A stretch of DNA of 64,000 nt, taken from contig JACNLQ010000052.1 in NCBI GenBank assembly GCA_014381415.1, positions 1-64,000 of the forward strand, in the 5' to 3' direction. Below the pieces are notes generated by a model, which saw only the letters and a program-made list of their open reading frames with translations, did no database searches and was not told the origin of the DNA. The translations under genes and the position numbers were made by a program. Origin of the DNA: Fidelibacterota bacterium. Its GTDB lineage: Bacteria > Fidelibacterota > Marinisomatia > SCGC-AAA003-L08 > D37C17. This document shows positions 10,154 to 20,810 of the stretch, piece by piece (the stretch's first letter is position 1; each line of letters opens with the position of its first letter).

Positions 10154-11419
10154 TCAATTAGATAATTTTATTTCTACATCTTGTTGGTTGATTATTAAAC
10201 CACAATTTGTATCAAAGGCCATGTTTTTATCAACATAATTTTCAAACTTTATAGTTTTTGCATTTTGTAAATATTGAATTGTCTCTTTCCCATTTAACAT
10301 TGAAAGTCCCAAGTTTATTTGATACTTACCTGTATAGTATATATTATCTTCAGTAATAATAAATAGATATTCACCTTTATCAAGGGAAGTCGGTTTTAAC
10401 CATATTGTTCGCAAAGAAACATTTTCAAATGTAGAAAAACCAACACCTAAAATAAAATCTGTAATGAATGATGTTATAGTTACTGATACAATTATTTTGT
10501 AAGGTTTATAGATTGGAATTGTATTTAGACTTTTTTCATTTATATCAGTTATTTTGATTTTTGTGACATACGCTATTTTGTCTTCCTCAATATTAAAAGA
10601 ATCCTCATCAGCTTTATCAATTCCTTCCAAATACTTATCAATGGTTTCAACAGCTGTTCCTTTATACTTTAGTTTGCCATTTTCTAAAAGAATTGCCTTA
10701 TCACATAAAACCCTGATAGACCCAATATTATGGCTGACAAATAAAACCGTTCGCCCCTGTTTAGCAATAGAATCCATTTTTCTAAGACATTTCGCTTGAA
10801 ATGAGATATCACCCACAGCTAATACTTCATCAATAAGTAATATTTCTGGTTCAAGATGTGCTGCAACTGCAAATGCCAACCTGACATACATTCCACTTGA
10901 ATAGCGTTTCACCGGTGTATCAATATACCGTTCAATACCGGAATAATCAATAATTTCATCTAACCTTTGATCAATTTCATTCCTTAACATTCCTAATATT
11001 GCACCGTTTAGATATATATTTTCTCGGCCTGTGAGATCAGGATGAAATCCTGTGCCAATTTCCAACAAGCTTGCAATCCTTCCCTTTATTCTGGCAATAC
11101 CTGTTGTGGGTGATGTTATCCTGGATAAAATCTTTAATAAGGTAGATTTTCCCGCACCATTTTTTCCGATGATTCCTAATACATCTCCTTGATTAACTTC
11201 CAGATTAATATCCTTTAGTGCCCAAATTTGGTTACTTATTCCAGATTTGTTTTGAATATTTCTTTCGCCTATTTTTTGAAAAGGATCCTCCTTTTTATTT
11301 ATTTTTGCCCACCAGCGTTTCAAATCATTCTGCAAAGTACCACTCCCTATAGTTCCAAGTCTATAGAGCTTTGATATATTTTCTATTTTTATAACAGTAG
11401 ACATATCAGGCGTTATCAA
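10154..11419 (-). CDS. wzt: Polysaccharide ABC transporter ATP-binding protein (Wzt/KpsT-like) with C-terminal extension
   Basis: Walker A GIIGKNGAGKSTLLKILSRI, signature RYSSGMYVRLAFAVAAHLEPEILLIDEVLAVGD; ~150 aa C-terminal extension. Confidence 0.92.
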   Translation of the reverse strand: MITPDMSTVIKIENISKLYRLGTIGSGTLQNDLKRWWAKINKKEDPFQKIGERNIQNKSGISNQIWALKDINLEVNQGDVLGIIGKNGAGKSTLLKILSRITSPTTGIARIKGRIASLLEIGTGFHPDLTGRENIYLNGAILGMLRNEIDQRLDEIIDYSGIERYIDTPVKRYSSGMYVRLAFAVAAHLEPEILLIDEVLAVGDISFQAKCLRKMDSIAKQGRTVLFVSHNIGSIRVLCDKAILLENGKLKYKGTAVETIDKYLEGIDKADEDSFNIEEDKIAYVTKIKITDINEKSLNTIPIYKPYKIIVSVTITSFITDFILGVGFSTFENVSLRTIWLKPTSLDKGEYLFIITEDNIYYTGKYQINLGLSMLNGKETIQYLQNAKTIKFENYVDKNMAFDTNCGLIINQQDVEIKLSN

Positions 11420-12266
11420 TAAAATCTTTTTCTGTATGATTGAAAAATAAAAAGCCTAGAAAAAATATTCCTCCTGTGAAAATCAATGTATATAGAATGG
11501 AATTAAAACAAACTTGTCCAACTTCGAAAACCATATACCTGAATGATTCAACGATAGCTGACATCGGATTTGCAAGAATGATCCATTTATATTTTTCCGG
11601 TACTATGGAAAGTGGGAAAATGACTGGAGAAGCATACATGAGTAGTTGGACTCCAAAACCTATTAGAAAACGAACATCTCTGTACTTAGAAGTAATGGCA
11701 GAGAATAAAAGTCCGAAACCAAGACCCTGGATACCCATCAAAATAACTAAAACAGGTAACAACCAAATTAATTGTAATTGTACTTGAATGCTATCAGCAT
11801 TATTAATAATAAAATATCCTAATAGACTAAAAAATAGCATTAATTGGATAAAATAACGAACCAAACTGCTAATAAGTGTCGCCAAAGGAATTATAATTCT
11901 TGGAAAATAAACCTTCCCATAAATACCAGCATTACCTGCAAGGGAATTACTAGTAGACGTAAGAGCAGTAGAAAAGTAATTCCAAGTTATAATCCCTGCC
12001 ATATAAAAAAGTGGTTTAGGCAATCCTTCGGTTGATATGTTGGCAATGTTTCCGAATATTACCGTAAAAACAAGTGTGGTTAAAATAGGGGGAATAATTA
12101 TCCAAATTGGTCCTAGAATAGTCTGCTTATACTGGGCAATAATATTCCTACGAATATAAATCTTAAGAAGATCCCGGTATTGCCATATTTCACTCAGATG
12201 AAAATCAAACCAACCCCTATGGGGTGTAATGGTTAAATCCCAATTATTTGAATTAGATTTAATCAA
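11406..12266 (-). CDS. wzm: Polysaccharide ABC transporter permease (Wzm/KpsM-like)
   Basis: YRDLLKIYIRRNIIAQYKQTILGPIWIIIPP, hydrophobic, paired with the ATPase. Confidence 0.92.
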   Translation of the reverse strand: MIKSNSNNWDLTITPHRGWFDFHLSEIWQYRDLLKIYIRRNIIAQYKQTILGPIWIIIPPILTTLVFTVIFGNIANISTEGLPKPLFYMAGIITWNYFSTALTSTSNSLAGNAGIYGKVYFPRIIIPLATLISSLVRYFIQLMLFFSLLGYFIINNADSIQVQLQLIWLLPVLVILMGIQGLGFGLLFSAITSKYRDVRFLIGFGVQLLMYASPVIFPLSIVPEKYKWIILANPMSAIVESFRYMVFEVGQVCFNSILYTLIFTGGIFFLGFLFFNHTEKDFIDNA

Positions 12267-12275
12267 TTTAATTAT

Positions 12276-14630
12276 TTAACTCTGTTGACCTATACTATAA
12301 TTATAGTTGTTATAACTATAGTAATTTTTTGAATAATAAGAATTTTTTTTATTCAAATCGTTCAGGACGACACCTGTAAGGTATGTATTAACATGAGATA
12401 ATGAATTAAGCGAATGGTCAATACTATCTTTATCCGTATTCCCAAACCTTACAACAAGAATAAACTGATTAATTAATCTGGAAAGAACAACTGCATCTGT
12501 AACAGCCATAATTGGTGGAGCATCAAATAAAATGACTTCATAATTTTCTTTTAAAATTTCTACCAATTTTTTCATTGTTTCTGAACCAAGTAGCTCGGAA
12601 GGATTGGGTGGTATTACACCACTATAAATTATATTCAAATTCTCAATATCTGTTGGTTGTATAACTGATTCCCACTTTTCTTCTATTCCACTTAATAAAT
12701 GTGTTATTCCTTTCTCATTATTCCCATTAAAAACCTTATGAAGTACTGGTTTCCGTAGGTCTCCATCAACCAATAAAGTTTTCTTTCCAAGATTGGCATA
12801 GGTAATTGCCAAATTTATGATTGTTGTTGTTTTTCCTTCTCCTGGTCCTGGGCTAGATACCATTATAGTTCCTTTCTCACCCTTTTTTGTATACATAAGA
12901 CTGGTTCTTAAACTTCGATAAGCTTCTGAAATAGGTGATTTCGGGTCCTCATGAGTTATTAATCTCCTTTGGAGATTTCCAATTCCCTTCCTTCCATTTG
13001 TTATTTGATTAATCTGCTTTCTACCTTTTTTAACAAACCGATAGTTAGAATAAGATTCTTGTCCCTGCTCAATAGAAGGGATAATGCCGAGTACCGGTAA
13101 TTTTTTTCTCTCAATAAATTCAACAGATTTAATGGTGTTATCAAAATATTCAATAGCAAGGTTTATAACAAATCCTATAATAAACCCTATGAATAACGCC
13201 ATGGATAAATTTCTTGGAATATCTGGACTTATCGGCTCTTTTGGTGGCTCTGCCTGATTCACTATACGAACTTTCCCTGGCTCAGAGGCCATGCTAACTC
13301 TGGCTTCTTCCATCTTTTGCCGCATATATGAATATGTATTGGATAACACTGCTTTTTCCCTGTTAAGCTTACCTAAAAAAGACTGTTTCTCAGGTAAAAT
13401 TTTAATATCATTTTTATACTTAAAAATTAATGCTTGATATTCTCGAGATTTTGTTTCCAGTAAGTTTAGGTTTGTTTCAAATTTCAAAATTTCACCCAGT
13501 AGCTTCTGCCGATATTCTAAGGGATCTACAATTGATAATCCTGCTGAAATTAGTTCATTAGTCTTATTCTCTAACTGATTTTTTAAATTACTTAAGTTAT
13601 CTTTTGTTTTTAAAACAGCTTCATGATTTGACCCATAAACAGTAGAATTTCTAACTAATTCAGCTTCTTTTTCATTCACCTGAGTCCTTAGGGCAAATAA
13701 TTGTGCATTGATTGAATTCAATATTTGCACAGCTAAATCTTTTTCAATACTTGATAATTGCTTGGCAAGATACTTTTTCTGACTGAGTAAAATATTGATC
13801 TCCAAATTGTTATTATTAAATTTAGATTCGATATTTGTTAAATTATTTAACATATTAGATACATTTCCATCTAGATCATATATTTCATTTTCCCGTTTAT
13901 AATTTTCTATATTTTGCTCAATTTCTTCCATTTCACGATCTTTTTCATCTAACCTGTCCTGCAAAAAAGATTTCAGATTCATGGATTCATTACTACTCCA
14001 TTCTTTATCTCTCTTCTGGTATGCGGAAGCAACTGTATTAGCAAGTAGAGCAGCTTCATATGGGTGGGGACTCATAGTTGTTATTTGTATTATATTAGTC
14101 CCTCTTCGGTAGGTTACATTAATTGTATTTATTACATTTCGATAAAATTGTGTACCTATTTTATTACTATATGGTTCATCATATTTAGGTGGTTTATTTT
14201 CTTCAGGATTATATTGACCAAATGTTAATAGCTTCTTTATTGGCCTTCGGAGTCTTTGCCCACGAGGGATGAATACTTTTGTTCCAAAAACATATAATCG
14301 ATTTCTTTTATTTGATTTCCATAATGATTCAACTACATCTTCTGCAATGATTCGGGATTTAATGACTGCAACTTCATCTGATATTTTGAAATTTTCATTT
14401 ACTCCAAAATTAAATATCGCCTGTGCCTTACTGCTTTTTTCTATCATTAATGATACAGTTGCCTGATAAATTGGGGGAGTAGAGTAGGTTACATAAATCG
14501 TTCCAGTTAGAATAATAATGACAGAAGCAATTATCCAAAAACGGGCACGAATAATTTTGCGTATTAGATCTTTTAGAGTTACAGGTGGACTTTCATTTAC
14601 CAACGGAGTATGAGTTAATTGGTCTCCCAT
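12276..14630 (-). CDS. Wzc-like polysaccharide co-polymerase / tyrosine autokinase
   Basis: Wzz N-terminal region, coiled coil, Walker A SSPGPGEGKTTTIINLAITYANLGKKTLLVDGDLRKP, Tyr-rich tail NSYYSKNYYSYNNYNYS. Confidence 0.93.
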   Translation of the reverse strand: MGDQLTHTPLVNESPPVTLKDLIRKIIRARFWIIASVIIILTGTIYVTYSTPPIYQATVSLMIEKSSKAQAIFNFGVNENFKISDEVAVIKSRIIAEDVVESLWKSNKRNRLYVFGTKVFIPRGQRLRRPIKKLLTFGQYNPEENKPPKYDEPYSNKIGTQFYRNVINTINVTYRRGTNIIQITTMSPHPYEAALLANTVASAYQKRDKEWSSNESMNLKSFLQDRLDEKDREMEEIEQNIENYKRENEIYDLDGNVSNMLNNLTNIESKFNNNNLEINILLSQKKYLAKQLSSIEKDLAVQILNSINAQLFALRTQVNEKEAELVRNSTVYGSNHEAVLKTKDNLSNLKNQLENKTNELISAGLSIVDPLEYRQKLLGEILKFETNLNLLETKSREYQALIFKYKNDIKILPEKQSFLGKLNREKAVLSNTYSYMRQKMEEARVSMASEPGKVRIVNQAEPPKEPISPDIPRNLSMALFIGFIIGFVINLAIEYFDNTIKSVEFIERKKLPVLGIIPSIEQGQESYSNYRFVKKGRKQINQITNGRKGIGNLQRRLITHEDPKSPISEAYRSLRTSLMYTKKGEKGTIMVSSPGPGEGKTTTIINLAITYANLGKKTLLVDGDLRKPVLHKVFNGNNEKGITHLLSGIEEKWESVIQPTDIENLNIIYSGVIPPNPSELLGSETMKKLVEILKENYEVILFDAPPIMAVTDAVVLSRLINQFILVVRFGNTDKDSIDHSLNSLSHVNTYLTGVVLNDLNKKNSYYSKNYYSYNNYNYSIGQQS

Positions 14631-15175
14631 TATGATCCCGAAATCGAAAGGAGATTACTGAGATTTAAATAAATATTTATCAAATTCATTACGGTATTTA
14701 TGGTTCCAACTTCTTCAACAAAATAGGACCAATTAGTCTGCTTAATAATAAATGTATCATTTGGCTGTATTGATATAAAGTTTGACCGATCACCTGTATT
14801 AAGAAAATCTGTAAAATCAATAACTTGAACGATATTTCCATATTTATTGGGATATTCATGATATACTCGAATTTTCTTCAGATTTGCACCTTTTTGGGGT
14901 CCGCCGGTTAAAGAAAATAAAGTGGCCAAATCTATTCCTTCATCTACTAGGATCCTGCCGGGATTACCAACATGTCCCCAAACATTAACATACATACGAA
15001 TAATACCATCAGCTCCAGAAACATAACGTGCCCCAGTATTGGATCGATTGTCCACCTGTTCAACTTCAGACTGAGAAAAACTAAAACTGAAGACAAACGG
15101 AAGTAATATTATTCTTAATAATTGCTTTTTCATCGGAAAGAACACTCCTATAATGTAGATAAAATTACATCTCAT
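14630..15175 (-). CDS. Short SLBB-domain polysaccharide export-like protein; start probably internal MKKQLLR
   Basis: Signal peptide, VNVWGHVGNPGRILVDEGIDLATLFSLTGGP (SLBB-like); adjacent to the Wzc-like gene. Confidence 0.7.
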   Translation of the reverse strand: MRCNFIYIIGVFFPMKKQLLRIILLPFVFSFSFSQSEVEQVDNRSNTGARYVSGADGIIRMYVNVWGHVGNPGRILVDEGIDLATLFSLTGGPQKGANLKKIRVYHEYPNKYGNIVQVIDFTDFLNTGDRSNFISIQPNDTFIIKQTNWSYFVEEVGTINTVMNLINIYLNLSNLLSISGS

Positions 15176-15237
15176 AATTCTGTTCTATCAAGAAACAAAA
15201 ATTTAGTTTAATTAAATTGTTCCAATCAAAGTATTGC

Positions 15238-16236
15238 TTATTTTTCTTGTAATTCATTCGAATCTGCTTTTAATACATTCTTTATTGCTTGTTCATGAAA
15301 CTGACTTTTCAGAAAATAATAAGCCCCCAATATAGTAAATAGAATATATCCGTAGGCATGCATTAAAATTGCAAATGAATTACCATCGTTTGGTGTGAAA
15401 GCAAATATATCTACCATAGTATATTTCACTGCAGCATGAAAAGTACCAATCATACCTGGTGCAGAAGGAATAGATAGCACCAGGGAAGAAATTACTAATA
15501 CTGTTAATGACTGAGTCCAACTAAGATTAAATTGAAATGCTCTCTGAATAAAATAAACATCTAACAAGTAGATACTCCAAATTAAAATACTCGCAATCAC
15601 AACAGGGACAATCCTATGTTTTTTGATTGATTGAAGACCCTCCATCATTTGATTTAATATCCTCAATAATTTATTTTCTGTAGATTTAATTTTAATTCTG
15701 CTTATAATGATGAGTGAAAAAATTAATACTGATAACACAACGCCGCCTTTAAGTATAAAATTACTCACCCATCCTTCTTCAAATGGATATATTAATAGTA
15801 GAATGATGGCAAAGAAAGTTAGAGCCAACATATCCATCAATCTTTCTAATACAACGGTACCGAATACAAAACTTTTAGAAAGATTATTTTCTTTCCCAAT
15901 AATATAAGCTCTTAATATTTCCCCTAAGCGTAATGGCAGTACATTATTCCCAAAATATCCAATAAGTTCTGCTTTGTATAATGATGAAACAGAAGGTGAA
16001 GCTGATTCTTTGAATAACCACTTCCAACGCAATCCTCTCACCCAAACGGAACCCCATAAAAATATTGCTGCTAATATTAAATACACTAAATCGATTTGCT
16101 GAATAGATCGTTTAAAATCGAAGAAATTAAAATCTTTAAACGCCCAATAAATACCAGCTAAACTGATAATAATTCCTGAAATCACTTTCGGATTACCCGC
16201 CAGCCCTGCCATATTTATTTTGCGATTATTGCTCAT
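15238..16236 (-). CDS. Lysylphosphatidylglycerol synthase TM region / UPF0104 family membrane protein
   Basis: Multiple TM segments, LPLRLGEILRAYIIGKENNLSKSFVFGTVVLERLMD. Confidence 0.85.
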   Translation of the reverse strand: MSNNRKINMAGLAGNPKVISGIIISLAGIYWAFKDFNFFDFKRSIQQIDLVYLILAAIFLWGSVWVRGLRWKWLFKESASPSVSSLYKAELIGYFGNNVLPLRLGEILRAYIIGKENNLSKSFVFGTVVLERLMDMLALTFFAIILLLIYPFEEGWVSNFILKGGVVLSVLIFSLIIISRIKIKSTENKLLRILNQMMEGLQSIKKHRIVPVVIASILIWSIYLLDVYFIQRAFQFNLSWTQSLTVLVISSLVLSIPSAPGMIGTFHAAVKYTMVDIFAFTPNDGNSFAILMHAYGYILFTILGAYYFLKSQFHEQAIKNVLKADSNELQEK

Positions 16237-16832
16237 CTCAAATCAAAACTGCTGGTACTTTCATTTCCAATTTCCAAAATAAGATTTTTTTCTGATGCAA
16301 AGGTAATTTGTGAAAGTTTCGATTTCATATCATGTTGAATAATAACAATCGAGTTAAGGGTTTTGGAGTCTGGACTAAAATACGCTCTAATATCATTTCC
16401 TTTACCCAATAATTTAATTTGATATCCACCATCTTTTTTCTGCTTAATGGGTAATGCTTTTAATTTTTTTAACTTTACCCACGAAAACAATGACTTTTCC
16501 AATTGTTTGTCTGGATCTTGAATAAATATCTGATTGGTTCTTGAATCATAACTTTTCCAAACCTTTCCATCAGACACAACTGTACGTGGACCTATTTCAA
16601 ACCGAAATTTATTTTTCTTCCCAACAGTAATTTTGCCAGAAATTAAAGTATCATTTTGACCAGAAAAATATTGAGTTTCAATTTTTAGTTTAAATGATAC
16701 AGATTTAATATCCTCCTTGAGTATAATTTTATGCTCATCTATCCAATCATCAATTGGATTTGAACCGAAACACAAAGTAAGAAAAAAAATATACTTACCC
16801 ACTAAAAATTGTATCCAAGTAAGATTCGTCAA
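16233..16832 (-). CDS. lolA: Outer-membrane lipoprotein carrier LolA-like
   Basis: GKITVGKKNKFRFEIGPRTVVSDGKVWKSYDSRTNQI pattern. Confidence 0.75.
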   Translation of the reverse strand: MTNLTWIQFLVGKYIFFLTLCFGSNPIDDWIDEHKIILKEDIKSVSFKLKIETQYFSGQNDTLISGKITVGKKNKFRFEIGPRTVVSDGKVWKSYDSRTNQIFIQDPDKQLEKSLFSWVKLKKLKALPIKQKKDGGYQIKLLGKGNDIRAYFSPDSKTLNSIVIIQHDMKSKLSQITFASEKNLILEIGNESTSSFDLR

Positions 16833-19098
16833 CTAAAACTTCACGAGCTTTACTTCCACTGTAACCGCTGATTATTCCTAAAGACTCTAATTCGTCCACC
16901 AGTCTGCCTGCACGACTATATCCAATTCTGAATTTCCGCTGTAATAGTGAAACAGATGCTTGTTGATTTTGGATAACAAGTACAGCAGCATCTCGAAGAA
17001 GTTCATCCTGATCTTCTTCTAAAACAAAATCTCCATCCAATTTTTCTTTTCTTGTTTCCGGGAGTAAAATTTCCTCCGGTTTCGGCTGATTTGAAACATG
17101 TGTCATTATTGCTTCAATTTCATCTAAAGTAACATAGGCGTTATGTAATCGAATAGGGGATGCAGTACCAGGTAGAAGAAATAAGAGGTCTCCATTCCCA
17201 AGCAATTTTTCTGCACCCATTTGATCTATAATTGTTCGTGAATCAATTTTTGAAGAAACCTGAAAGGCGATTCTCGCAGGAAAATTAGATTTAATCACCC
17301 CAGTAATTACATCTACTGAAGGTCTTTGCGTAGCAACAATCAAATGAATACCAACAGCTCTGGCTTTCTGAGCCAACCGAGTGATCGGCTCCTCAATTGC
17401 ACGACCGGAAGTGAGCATTAAATCTGCCAACTCATCTATCACAACCACTAAAAAAGGAATTGTTTCCAAATCTGGATTCTCTTTTTTTCTTTCTTGGTAT
17501 TCACCTATATTGCGAACACGCGCATCAGCAAATACCTGAAACCTTCTTTCCATTTCGACGATTGCTGAGTCTAATATACCAACAGCATTTTCTGGAGTTG
17601 TCATCACATATTCATCCAAATTGGGTGCTGTAATGAGATGATATCCCTCCAATGATTTATAGGTTGCCAATTCTAGCTTTTTAGGATCTATCAATATAAA
17701 CTTCACTTCATCTGGTTTTGCCTTATACAATATTGAAACAATCATTGTATTAATACAAACCGATTTACCCGCACCTGTAGCACCAGCAACCAAAATATGA
17801 GGCATTTTCCCTAAATCAAAAACATAGGCATCTCCCGTTGTGGTTTTGCCCAAACTAATACTTAATTTAGATTCGGATTTAATAAATTGTTCAGAGTTAA
17901 TAATATTTTTTAAGAAAACGGTTGAAGGATTATTATTAGGAAGTTCAATACCCACTGATTTTGAGCCCGGGATAGGTGCAATTATACGAACCCTTTGTGC
18001 TTTCATCACCCGTGCCAGATCATCGGATAGGTTTGTAAATTTATTAACTCTAACCCCCTCGGCAGGCTCTATTTCAAAAAGTGTAATTACCGGTCCAGGA
18101 GATATCCGTACTACTCTACCGGTGACTCCAAAGGTATCTAAAGCATGAGAAAGTGAATTTGCTTTTTCCTTTAGCTCTTCTTCTGAATGAGGATTCCGAA
18201 TTTCAACAGGATCATGGAGGTATTCTAAGGTAGGCATTTTATACTGCCGGTATTTTGCTTTGCGCTCCTTCTCAGCATCTAAATCCCCCTCTTCAATTTC
18301 TGCCTCATCCTCGATTGCAATATTTTCTTGGGGAGGTCCCTCCAAAACTTCTTCACCTACAGTATTTTCATTATCAATAGGTTCTGGATTTATTTCACTG
18401 GCAGCAGCATCTTCAATTGGTTCTTCAACTTCTTCAGTGGGAACCTTAATTTCATCCGATTCTTGATTTACTTCAGATTTATTTTTATCCTTATTGGAAA
18501 AAAATTTCATTTCATTTTTCTGAATAATCACCTTTCCCAACGCTCTTCTTTCCTGCCATTCTGTCCATTTTTCGGTTAAATTCTCAAAGATATTTTTTGC
18601 TTCAGAATAAATTGAAAAATGAAACAATCCACTAATTAATAAAATGAATACCACAACATGAATTATTCCTGCTGCGTACACACCAAAAATATCTACTAGA
18701 AAGTTCCACAAATTATAGCCTATAAAACCTGGATATTCGGCTTCCCACATTCCCCCGCGAGATTGACCAACCCAGGCAATTAGCAAGGATACCCAAATTC
18801 CAATTCCGGTTAAAAATCCTGAATAGTGTAAAGTTTGTTCCCAATCTCTTCTTGTGAAAAGGGTGAACCCAGCAAGTCCCATAATAATGGGAAAGAAAAA
18901 AGTCCCCCAGCCAAAGGAAAATTTCATTAAATAATAAGAAGTGTAAATGCCAAAGAGTCCCATTATATTCGTCTGGGCGACTTCAGGTGTTAACCCAGAC
19001 GGTGTTTCAAAAGGATTATAGGTTGCAAAGCTTAAGAGAACACAAAGTGCTAAAACACATAGGAGTATTCCAATAACTTCTTGCCGGCGATAATTCAT
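16795..19098 (-). CDS. ftsK: DNA translocase FtsK/SpoIIIE
   Basis: 4-TM N-terminus, PHILVAGATGAGKSVCINTMI, C-terminal winged helix QRKFRIGYSRAGRLVDELE. Confidence 0.97.
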   Translation of the reverse strand: MNYRRQEVIGILLCVLALCVLLSFATYNPFETPSGLTPEVAQTNIMGLFGIYTSYYLMKFSFGWGTFFFPIIMGLAGFTLFTRRDWEQTLHYSGFLTGIGIWVSLLIAWVGQSRGGMWEAEYPGFIGYNLWNFLVDIFGVYAAGIIHVVVFILLISGLFHFSIYSEAKNIFENLTEKWTEWQERRALGKVIIQKNEMKFFSNKDKNKSEVNQESDEIKVPTEEVEEPIEDAAASEINPEPIDNENTVGEEVLEGPPQENIAIEDEAEIEEGDLDAEKERKAKYRQYKMPTLEYLHDPVEIRNPHSEEELKEKANSLSHALDTFGVTGRVVRISPGPVITLFEIEPAEGVRVNKFTNLSDDLARVMKAQRVRIIAPIPGSKSVGIELPNNNPSTVFLKNIINSEQFIKSESKLSISLGKTTTGDAYVFDLGKMPHILVAGATGAGKSVCINTMIVSILYKAKPDEVKFILIDPKKLELATYKSLEGYHLITAPNLDEYVMTTPENAVGILDSAIVEMERRFQVFADARVRNIGEYQERKKENPDLETIPFLVVVIDELADLMLTSGRAIEEPITRLAQKARAVGIHLIVATQRPSVDVITGVIKSNFPARIAFQVSSKIDSRTIIDQMGAEKLLGNGDLLFLLPGTASPIRLHNAYVTLDEIEAIMTHVSNQPKPEEILLPETRKEKLDGDFVLEEDQDELLRDAAVLVIQNQQASVSLLQRKFRIGYSRAGRLVDELESLGIISGYSGSKAREVLVDESYLDTIFSG

Positions 19099-19116
19099 TT
19101 TTTAGGATGGAATAGC

Positions 19117-20223
19117 TTAATAATGAAGGGAAGTTCCCTTAATAAACGGGGGTTTGATAATTTTTGCAGAAATAAACTTATTACGAATCTGGATGGATAT
19201 ATTTTGACCAATTTTATTAAATGGTCTATCAACATATGCCAAACCAAATCCAATTTTCAATTTTGGCGATTGGGTTCCACTGGTAACAATTCCCACCTTT
19301 TGTGAATCAACAAAAACTTCATAACCTTGGCGGGGAATCCCCCGTTCTTCCATAACAAATGAAATTAACATTCTGGCGGTACCATTCCTTTTTATTTCTA
19401 ACAAAGCATCTTTTCCTATAAAATCACCATTGGATAATGCCGTAATCCAACTTAAACCAGCTTCAATTGGATTTGTAGATTTATCAATGTCATTTCCATA
19501 CAGACAATATTTCATTTCCATTCGTAAAATATCTCGCGCTGCTAATCCTGCTGGGCTAACACCAACATTTATTAATTCGTCCCAAATATGAATTAGTACA
19601 TTTGATTCTCCATAAATTTCAAATCCCAGCTCTCCTGTATAACCGGTTCGGCTGACCATTACAGGGTTTCCAAATACGAAAGCATCTTCAAAAGAATAAA
19701 AGGGCATCTTCAAATTTGCATCTGTACATGTAGATAAAATTTCTCCGGACTTTGGACCTTGAAGGGCAATCAATGAATATTCTTCGGAAAGATTTTTTAG
19801 ATCCACATTTTCTGTTCTGTGTTCACTCAGCCAATCGAAATCTTTCTCGATATTTGACGCATTCACAACCATAAAATATCCATCTGATTTTCGATATAAA
19901 ATCAAATCATCAATTATTCCACCGTTAGGGTAACACATGGCAGAATATTGTGCTTCACCAACTTGAAGTTTATCCACATTGTTGATAGTCATTTTCTGTA
20001 AAAACGCTGTTGCACCGCTGCCACTAATAGTAAACTCACCCATATGGGAAACATCAAAAATGCCAGCTTTATCACGAACAGTGAAATATTCCGATTGAAT
20101 TCCTTCTGGGTAAGAAACTGGCATTTTATACCCTGCGAAAGGAACCAGTTTTGCACCTAATTGAACATGAGAATTGTAAAGAGCCGTTTCCTTAATTGGT
20201 ATATCTAATAATTCTTCTGTCAT
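19117..20223 (-). CDS. gcvT: Aminomethyltransferase (glycine cleavage T protein)
   Basis: GIFDVSHMGEFTISG, SRTGYTGELGFEIY, GLAARDILRMEMKYCLYGNDI. Confidence 0.97.
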   Translation of the reverse strand: MTEELLDIPIKETALYNSHVQLGAKLVPFAGYKMPVSYPEGIQSEYFTVRDKAGIFDVSHMGEFTISGSGATAFLQKMTINNVDKLQVGEAQYSAMCYPNGGIIDDLILYRKSDGYFMVVNASNIEKDFDWLSEHRTENVDLKNLSEEYSLIALQGPKSGEILSTCTDANLKMPFYSFEDAFVFGNPVMVSRTGYTGELGFEIYGESNVLIHIWDELINVGVSPAGLAARDILRMEMKYCLYGNDIDKSTNPIEAGLSWITALSNGDFIGKDALLEIKRNGTARMLISFVMEERGIPRQGYEVFVDSQKVGIVTSGTQSPKLKIGFGLAYVDRPFNKIGQNISIQIRNKFISAKIIKPPFIKGTSLHY

Positions 20224-20810
20224 CGCAATTCTGCTAAGGCCTCTTTTATTAATTCTTCCGTACTTAATTGTTCACCTTGGTTTTGAACTGTTGTAATTGA
20301 ATTCCGAATATCCTGCATTTGGAATCCCAATGCCAAGAGTGCATCATAGGCATCACTGACTTCAGGAGGAACATCTGATTCTTCCATGGGTAGTTCATCC
20401 TTGGATAGTTTGACAAATTTATCTTTTAATTCCACGATAATCCTTCTCGCAGTTTTGGGTCCGATGCCAGGTAAGGCTGTTAGCATGGAAACTTCACTGG
20501 CAATCAATCGTCTTTTAAATTCATCCGGAGACACTGCTGATAGTAGAACAATTGCTGTTTTGGGTCCAATACCGGAAACACCAATAAGCATTAAAAATAG
20601 TTCCTTCTCCGTAATCTCACTAAAAGCAAATAGTTGCTGACTATTTTCTGTCACATGAAAATGGGTGAGTAGCGAAACCTCTTCCCCTGGCTTAGGGAGA
20701 TTATCATAGGTATTATTTGAGATATAACAGATATAACCCAATCCACCAGTTTCAATGACAATTTCATCTGGCATTTTTTTTACAAGTTTTCCTCTAATGC
20801 TGACAATCAT
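20220..20810 (-). CDS. ruvA: Holliday junction DNA helicase RuvA
   Basis: MIVSIRGKLVKK, LIGVSGIGPKTAIVLLS, ALPGIGPKTARRIIVELKDK. Confidence 0.97.
   Translation of the reverse strand: MIVSIRGKLVKKMPDEIVIETGGLGYICYISNNTYDNLPKPGEEVSLLTHFHVTENSQQLFAFSEITEKELFLMLIGVSGIGPKTAIVLLSAVSPDEFKRRLIASEVSMLTALPGIGPKTARRIIVELKDKFVKLSKDELPMEESDVPPEVSDAYDALLALGFQMQDIRNSITTVQNQGEQLSTEELIKEALAELR

Noticed and set aside
17840-18579. Plus-strand ORFs opposite ftsK
   Set aside because: Antisense to a clearly conserved ftsK reading frame; no homology signal.
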